Of a stretch of 64,000 nt of DNA, positions 57,201-64,000 are shown in pieces. Each line of letters starts with the position of its first letter. The first letter of the stretch is position 1. Source of the DNA: Vicugna pacos (Eukaryota; Chordata; Mammalia; Artiodactyla; Camelidae); NCBI RefSeq assembly GCF_048564905.1, contig NC_132996.1:66500501-66564500 (forward strand), written 5' to 3'. The translations under genes were made by a program, and so were the position numbers. The notes beneath the pieces were generated by a model that was not told the origin of the DNA, did no database searches, and saw only the letters and a program-made list of their open reading frames with translations.

Positions 57201-58320
57201 GCTTTGATGGAACCAAATGATCCTGTTCCTCACTTCTTACTGACATGGGCCACCCCCAGCAATTCCGTGAGATGTGCACAGAGCCCAAAGTCCTATCCCA
57301 CATGCCAGATAAAGACGGTGACCTAAGCGCAGACTTGTCCCCTTTAGAATGCTCACCCCAGGGACAGCATATGATGTGGATGGACATTCAGGAGCTCTTG
57401 AGGAGGATTCACACAGAGCTGATGTCAATCTTACCCACTCAGCATCCCAACATTCCTGCTAAGAACTTTTTCTGAAAAATGCATTTTCTATTCTGTATGA
57501 GCTATTAGTCATTTTAACATAATGTTGTGTTTTCTGCCTCCTACGTAAGCAGACACGAGCTTCGAATGTTGTGGAATATTGAGCTCATGTATCTAGTCAG
57601 ACTTCTGTTTGCTTTTTCGCTGCAGCCATAGCTACGATCTGAGTAAATAGAAGAGAAAGGTTTGGCTCCCAATCCTACTCGCTGGGCGCTATGCCATCAC
57701 TCCCTAAAACAAAGGGGAAAGATGCCAGAAGGCACGGACCAGGGCTTGTGGGGAAAAAAAACGCCGTCCTGTCCCAGGGGCTACAGGGCAGGGTCAAAAC
57801 CCCCCAGAGAGGGGTGATGAAAGGGCAAGAGGGCATCTCCGTAATCCCTGTGAGAAGACAGCCCATTTTATAACTGGGCAGCAGAGGGAGACCAGTTCCC
57901 CACAGCCCAGCCCCTGAAGATGAGGTCACAGGCTTGGAAGGTCCCAGTGAACCCAGCTGGTAAGTGGTGGACCTTAACCTGGATCCCACGTCCTCTCTGC
58001 CCTCTCAGGACTCTCTCTTTCTGCCCTGCTGCCCATCGGCTGCAAGACCTGGCAGCTCCATGCTGTGTGTGAAGTGACCTCCACCCTCTGGATTGCATCT
58101 TGTCATGGCCACGTCCTGGGCGGCTGCATCCATCTGATCAAGCAAACTCGAGGATAGACTTTGTCCTTGGACTTTCCAGTGTACAACCACACGAATGTGA
58201 CCTGTTTCTTTGGAGTCTATTGTATCAGATGTTAAAACAAAGGTTGATGGAAAGATCAAGGTCATGGATTCAACCTCTAAATGAGCCCATTGCCACATAA
58301 AGGAAAGTGAGGAATCTTCG
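57200..58320. other. Intergenic sequence, nothing assigned
   Basis: A weak MIR-like phrase ('agcccattttataactgggc') occurs at about 57,860. No gene was recognised. Confidence 0.4.
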
Positions 58321-58870
58321 TCCCTGCTGGGCATCTTCACCAGCCTGCCCTCCTTCCCTTCCATCTCAGAAGGCACCCGAGGCTCTTCAGAAAAGCCTCC
58401 CCACCTGTTCCAATAACACCCACCTCTTGCACACTGATCCATCCCCAGGCTTCCTTCAGGCACAAGAATCAACTATCCTATCTTACTTCAAAATCCTTAC
58501 CCTCCCTCTTTGGCTGGCTTCTTTTGTTTCACCTAAAAACATCTTCGAGGGATAGACAGGGGTTTCAAAATTGTAGAATAGATAAACAAGATTACACTGT
58601 ATAGCACAGGGAAATATACACAAAATGTTATGATAAATCACAGAGAAAAAAATGTGACAAAAAAAAAAAAAAACATCTTCGAGTCTGCCCAGATGAAAAC
58701 TCAGGCTACCTGTGTCTGCCTCCTGTGCCCAGAGACTGTCCCATCTCTCCTCTCACCTTTAACACCAAACTTCCTGGTCATATCCCTTCATCTCCTGAAC
58801 TTCTCCCAGAGGTTCCTAAGCCCCCTGCCGTGTGCAGCCCAGCCCAGCCACTGCCTCTCAAGGGCCACAA
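58320..58870 (+). repeat. L2-type fragment interrupted by a short L1 end
   Basis: 'cttcagaaaagcctccccac' lies before the insertion and 'tgcccagatgaaaactcagg', 'cctgaacttctcccagaggt' after it. The family call is tentative. Confidence 0.4.
58550..58668 (+). mobile_element. Very short L1 3'-end insertion with perfect target duplication
   Basis: About 105 bases of L1-3'-UTR-like sequence ('actgtatagcacagggaaat') end in a long A run. The flanks 'aaaaacatcttcgag' at 58,535-58,549 and 58,669-58,683 are identical over 15 bases. This is a clean target-primed insertion, severely 5' truncated and relatively young. Confidence 0.85.
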
Positions 58871-59559
58871 ATAGTCAACAAGCATCTAATCCAGTGGCCG
58901 CTTCTCAAGGCTGATCCCATTTGACCTTCTTACAACAATGAACCCAACAAAAGAGACTCTTTCTTGGGAGATGTGCTTGGGGCAAGCGCTGCTCACTGCT
59001 TGCTCAAAACCATTCCCCTTCTCCTTAGCTGGCAGAATCCCAACTTGGTTCAAAGGCAGGAAAGAGAAACTCTTTTATTGAAGCAACATGGGCACAGCCC
59101 CTGGTCCAAGGGCACCATGGGTCCTTACTGACCAGTGGGATAGAGGGGGAGATCAGTTGGGGTCTTCTGGGGACAACCCCTCCATCACCACCCACCCCAC
59201 CGATAAGACGGAAACGTGAGGACAATGTCTGTCCAGGCTGCTCTGCTTCCTGTCTTTGAACTCAGTCAAAGGAGGATGTGATGTGAGGATGTGATATCTC
59301 AAGGAGGACTTCAGTGACATTGACCAGAGATCTGCTGCTGAACGTCCCAACCATGAGAAAAATAAATCCCTCTTGTCTGTGTCACCACCAGACAGGTTTG
59401 CTGTTACCTCCAGACCAAAGTATCCCCTGCCGATGCGTCACTCCTGTTTTTTTACTGACAGTAACTTCCTACCCCTTATTCTCAAGTCCCTCGACAGCCC
59501 CTCCGCCAACCCTTGAACATCAGCGTTCTCCTGGCCCTCTGCACCTAAGTGTGTGACTC

Positions 59560-60570
59560 ACTGATTCAACAAATCCCTGCAGGCACCTTCTGCGTGCCAG
59601 GCTGCCCTTACAGAGTTGACACTCTAGTGGGAGAGACAAACAATAAACAAGACAAAAAAAATTTCAAGTGCTGAGTGAGTGCTTTGAATGAAGTGTTTGG
59701 CTAAAGAGGATGCTGAGAAGGATATGGAGCCTCTTCAGGTCATGGACCATTTCCCTGAGACAGTTAGGCTGAAGTTTGAAGGATGAGAAGAAGCTGGCCA
59801 TGCAAAGATGAGGCAGAGCATGCCAGACAATGGGAATGATGATGAATCCAAGGAAGGAAAGACTTGGGGTGTTATGGGGACCCCAAGGAAACCAGTGAGG
59901 CCAAAGAGAAGTGAGCGATGGAAAGTGAGGAGGAAAGTCAGAAGAAGCTGAGATTCTCATAGAACCTGTAAGCCATGGGATGCTGGTGGTTGTCACGCTA
60001 AGTAGAGCTGGAAGTCGTTGAGTAAGAGGATTAACAATCAAATCTGTGTTCCCAGGTCATGGTGGCTGGAATTTGAAGCCAGAGTGGAAGTGGGAACCCA
60101 GGGTGGACTCACAGTCACCCAGGTGAGAGATGGTGGTGGGTTGGCCCAGGACGGTGGCAGTAAGGATTAAGAGAGGTGGTGTGTTTCCTTTGTGATGCAA
60201 TCCCAAGGTAGTCATGACGGGATCTGCTGATGAGTGGGATACAAGAGGAGAGGAAGAGGGAGGCAGTGAGGATGACACTCATATCAAACACAAGGGAGAG
60301 TTGTACCATTTATAAGATGGAGAAGCACGTTCAGGAGTGAGGAAGACAAACCATTTTTGGAGTTCCATTTTGGAAATGCTGAGTTTGAAACACCTCAGAG
60401 ACACTCAAGGGAAGAGGGCAAGGCTGGAGCTCAGGGAACGGACAATTTGGAGATTATCAGATTAGAAATGGTATTTAAAGTCACATGAATTGATGAGATC
60501 CACTGGGTGAAGCACAGAAAAAGAATAGATAGAATAGGGCCATCAGGTCGTTCAAGTTAGAGATGCCATT
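59560..60570 (-). repeat. Long L2-type old repeat (antisense)
   Basis: It is collinear with a mammal-wide block: 'acagagttgacactctagtg', 'aaacaataaacaagacaaaa', 'gtcacccaggtgagagatgg', 'tttggaaatgctgagtttga', 'gatcagattagaaatgg'-type phrase, and 'tttaaagtcacatgaattga'. It is the longest copy in the window. Confidence 0.5.
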
Positions 60571-61110
60571 TACTTTTCACTCCCTCTCTTTTCTTTTCAC
60601 GTGTTAGATGGCCACCTCCCATCAATTCTAAATTCAAAACACTTCTTAAAGCTGTTCTCTCTCCGTTCCCATGGCTGGGGCCCTTCCAGTCTTTACCTTA
60701 TCTCCCCTGGAGACTTTAACAGCCTCCTGGACTTGGATCTCTCTGGTTCATCCTCCATTCTGCCACCTGTGGAGTCTGCCCCTGCTCAGCTGGAGCAAAA
60801 CCGAAACCAGAGAGGACAGAAGGCAACCGCAGAGGAGCAGTTGTGAAATGATGCCAGATGGGAACAGGGTCACCCAGACCTGACCTGGAGACGCACCAAC
60901 AACAGAGAGAGAACCAGGTGCCCAGGTCAGTAACCATGGCAACCAGGGAGGGCGCAGCAGATTCCAGCCATGCACCTTATCAAGCATCCATCCCTAGCCG
61001 GAGTTAGCATTAGCAGCCCAGTTCATGCACACCAGCCCATGTGGTTTCAAAATTAGAGGTACCACCCCAACACCAGCATGCTGGGGGCACTCTCTAAAAC
61101 AGACAATAGC
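60570..61110. other. Intergenic sequence, nothing assigned
   Basis: No gene or repeat was recognised. Confidence 0.4.
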
Positions 61111-61114
61111 AACA

Positions 61115-61290
61115 ATAACCAAAATAGCAGTGACTAACATCTATGGAGCACTTACAGTGTACCAGGCACAGTGCCAAGCACTTCACGTATATTCCCTCAT
61201 GTAATGAAACAACCCTATCTATGAGGCAGGTAGCATAGATGAAGACCCCAAGGTCCAGGGAGATTAGGGGGCAGTTACAGCCAGGGCTTT
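61115..61290 (-). repeat. MIR SINE
   Basis: Well-preserved antisense MIR: 'ctatggagcacttacagtgt', 'accaggcacagtgccaagca', 'ctatctatgaggcaggtagc'. Confidence 0.85.
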
Positions 61291-61294
61291 GGGA

Positions 61295-61455
61295 TTGTAC
61301 AGACATGGGTTTGTCCCAGCTGCACGACTAGGCTTTCTAAACTCTCCAAGCCTCATCTGTAGAATGGGCTTACATGAGATAAGTCACATTAAAGCACTTA
61401 GCACATGCCTGTCACAGAGAAAGTGCCCAATGCGGCTCTGCTAATTGCTGTTATT
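61295..61455 (+). repeat. MIR SINE, opposite orientation
   Basis: Sense MIR: 'agcctcatctgtagaatggg', 'gataagtcacattaaagcac', 'ttagcacatgcctgtcacag'. It follows the antisense MIR directly. Confidence 0.8.
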
Positions 61456-61459
61456 TTGA

Positions 61460-61815
61460 TATGATTAAAACAAAAGTCAGTCGTGTCATTTCCCTGTATG
61501 AAAACTTCCAATGCCTCCCATTCCCCAAAGATAAAGATGCCTGGGTCTCACCAGCTGGCCCCCCACCCCAGGCTGACTATGCTCTAGCCTTGCCCTGGCC
61601 CTCACATTTCTCAAAGACACGTGGGCGCCTCTGCTCCCACTGTCTCCGTGCCCAGAATGCCCTCCTCACCCTCCTCCACCAGGGAGGAGGTGAGAAGTTG
61701 TCAGAGGAGAGGTCCCCAGCCCTCGGCTCATTGGACTTACAGACGGGGACATCTCTTTCCCACTCACATCCTGGGCGCCTAGCACAGCACCAGATACTCA
61801 GGAGATGCTGATGGA
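61460..61815 (+). repeat. L2-type fragment
   Basis: 'tgtatgaaaacttccaatgc', 'ccaggctgactatgctctag', 'gcctagcacagcaccagata' follow the sense L2-type block down to its 3' end. Confidence 0.6.
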
Positions 61816-62419
61816 AGTAAATGCCAAAAGCCCATCATATTTTTAAAAGCTGCCATGGGATGGTTGCTGGAGAGCTCCATTCAAGATGCCTGGAAGAGCC
61901 AGCATCCCAGGCTGGTCCTTCCAGCTGTAGGCCAGTGATATCACCTCCATGTGCCAAGAACAGCTCTCAGTCCAGCTCTCCTCCACCGAATCTTCAGAAC
62001 CATCCTGGGGGCGAGATTTCTAAGCTAAAGACAACCAACAACATCGTGCTCTGGGGACACAAACAAGCCCAGGGCACGATGTCCGGCCAGAGAGGGGCTG
62101 TGCGCCACCTCCGCTGTCTCTCCCAAGGTCACCCCAGCCCCATCCCCCCACCCTCCTGTCTCCAGGCACTCACCCTATGCCCATGCCAGGGCCGTGCCCA
62201 GCCAGCCAGCCGCCTGGCAGAAGAATGGCTAGCGATTGCTGGGAATCGTTGCTATTCATATGACTCTCCAGAAGACCAAAAGCCTTTAGTCTCATAAAAA
62301 CAACAAAAAAACCCCACAGGTTAGATGGCATTTCAGGGCCTGTGACAGCAATTAATACATCCTCCTTAAAAGCCTGCCGGCAGATCACAAACCCCACTGT
62401 GACAAGAGGAACAGCAATG

Positions 62420-62640
62420 ACAGGTAATGTTGATGGAACACTTCCTACGTGCCCAGCACTTCACGTTTATGATCCTTATCCTTATGAAAGTACTATCATT
62501 ATTTGGCTTTATTATCCCCATTTTTAGCAAGGGGAAAACTGAGGCTAGGGCAGAGCAGCCGTAAGTGGGGGAGCTGGAACTGGATGCAGGCAGCCCCTCT
62601 CTGGAGCCTGAAATCCTACCGCCTACACTGCATGGCCTGT
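62420..62640 (-). repeat. MIR SINE
   Basis: 'acacttcctacgtgcccagc', 'tttattatccccatttttag', 'ggaaaactgaggctagggca' match the antisense MIR. Confidence 0.75.
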
Positions 62641-63785
62641 TCTTTTTGCATTGTCTGCAGAGGGGGCTTTGGTCCCATGTGGCCTGTTGAAAGGTTGAGG
62701 GGGGTCTGTTAGACTTAGCTTCCTGTAGTTTCTTCCTGGCTGCTATGATTGAGGGGTAATAGGGAGTTGTCAGAGCAGTCACGCAGAGACTGCCTCATTA
62801 GCGCCATCACGGTCCCTGCCGTGTTTTGATCTTGGAGACCCAGACAGTCAACAGCAGAACCAGGAATTGAATGGAGGACTTTGACTTGATACTGCACTGC
62901 TGCCTTCCATGAAGGTCACAGTCTGGTGTCCCGAGGAGCTGAGAGAGCCCTCGGGTGGAGAAGGAGGGGTTCAGCTCATCCAGAGGAGTGGGTGACTGGA
63001 GGAGACTCTGGAAGCACAAGGTGGAGTTTGAATTCTAGGTCTGGACATCAGGGTCTCTGCTCCAGGAACACATCTCAGGAAGAGGACTGTGTCTAAACAC
63101 ACTGCCATGTGCACAGTCAAAAACCCTCAGTTAACTCTGAGGCCACCAAAGAGTTTGGAAAGATTACCATGTTCCACCGCCCACTGGCACCCTCAGGATG
63201 ACCACAGACAGAGGGACTCTCAAAAACCAAACCATCGAAATAACAACACGAGATGTGAATAAGAAGCTGCCTCTGCCGCTTTGTCCTTTGGCACAGGGAT
63301 AAGGGAGCATCCTTGAGCCCAGAGAATAAGTCCCTTACAGGCCACTCGACCTCCAGGTCCTCTTCAATCATTCTTATAACTAAGGGCCCTTGAGGACGCA
63401 AGTGCATCAGTTCCCCTTAGAATAAAGCTTAGCTTGTAAGCAACAGCAGTGACAGCTGCCTACCAAGAATAAGGACAAGGTTACTCCCTCACCATCCCAG
63501 CGCAGGAGGTCAGAGCTGTGACGGGCCTTAGAGATGGGCCCCCGCCCCCCGGCTCCCACGCCATAGGGACGGCTCTGAGATAAGAGAGTCTGATATGAAC
63601 CACAGACAATGGTCATTCCTTGCAACCAACTCACCCTCCCTGCAAGCCCCCTGCTGAAAAATGCCAAGTCAGCCCTCAGAAGGAACAAAGCCAAGCTTTG
63701 TAAGTGCTGAATTACTTTGGAGGGGGCGAGGAAGAAAAAAAATTGGCCGTACTCACATTACTCACTTTACAGCTCTTATTTCGTT
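62640..63785. other. Intergenic sequence, nothing assigned
   Basis: No gene or repeat was recognised. Confidence 0.4.
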
Positions 63786-63789
63786 CTCC

Positions 63790-63910
63790 TGCACAGCGGA
63801 GGGAGGGAGTTCCCTCCTTGGTTCCTCCTGCCTGTGTTATAAGTTCCGTGAGGCCAGGAGCTGGCACTGTGTCGCCACTCCCCACCCCCCACCAGCAGAG
63901 CATGAGTCTC
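63790..63910 (+). repeat. L2 3' part
   Basis: 'gttataagttccgtgaggcc' and 'aggagctggcactgtgtcgc' match the L2 3' region ('...aagctccatgagggcaggga...'). Confidence 0.5.
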
Positions 63911-64000
63911 CCAAGGTGTGGTACCTGAGCCACCTGCCCCAGGCTCACCTGGGGCCTTCTGACCTGAGCGCTCTTGGCCCCCACTCCAGATCTACTGACT

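Noticed and set aside
1-64000. CRISPR arrays, operons, bacterial-type elements
   Set aside because: The window is clearly vertebrate: spliced genes, SINEs and LINEs throughout, and no regularly spaced repeats.

Overview
The window is mammalian nuclear DNA, most likely from a camelid (camel, llama or alpaca). Two lines of evidence agree. It carries several copies of a tRNA-Ala-derived SINE of the Vic-1 type (head like 'tggctcagtggtagagcg', 'gggttcaatccccagtacc' B box), a family known from camelids. It also carries L1 3' ends of the cetartiodactyl type, beside mammal-wide MIR, L2, MER5A, Tigger and MaLR relics. The genes are small, spliced and far apart.

Layout. 1-7,128 is an intron of ASRGL1 filled with old repeats: a class I retroviral env fossil, two antisense L1 pieces, a solo LTR, and a sense L1 ORF2 piece. 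7,129-15,641 holds the last five coding exons of ASRGL1 (+ strand), residues 64-308 of a 308-residue protein, followed by a 3' UTR with AATAAA at 16,726. The largest intron here (7,986-14,056) contains a decayed hAT transposase gene, a short hAT element with its target duplication, and nested L1/L2. From 16,750 to 39,200 lies about 22 kb of intergenic DNA with MIR, L2, MaLR and Vic-1 copies, a Tigger relic broken by serial L1 insertions, and a CTCF-like site at 18,105. 39,307-41,949 is a complete three-exon SCGB1A1 (uteroglobin / club cell secretory protein) of 91 residues, with its proximal promoter and poly(A) signal. From 42,070 to the end is about 22 kb without a recognisable gene. It holds a CpG-rich patch with a textbook CTCF core at 44,672, MaLR and L2/MIR relics, and a cluster of Vic-1 SINEs at 51.3-53.4 kb.

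The order ASRGL1 > SCGB1A1 matches human 11q12.3, where AHNAK follows. No AHNAK sequence was recognised before the window ends. The two genes have no known shared pathway. ASRGL1 is an intracellular isoaspartyl peptidase/asparaginase and SCGB1A1 is a secreted airway protein; their neighbourhood is conserved synteny, not an operon. I found no convincing new biological system. The more interesting signals are the CTCF sites, the long hAT transposase fossil, the filler DNA inside the small hAT element, a CpG-loaded old L1, and an unidentified AT-rich segment ending in poly(A) signals near 30.05 kb. Family names for old repeats come from memory of consensus sequences, not from a search.
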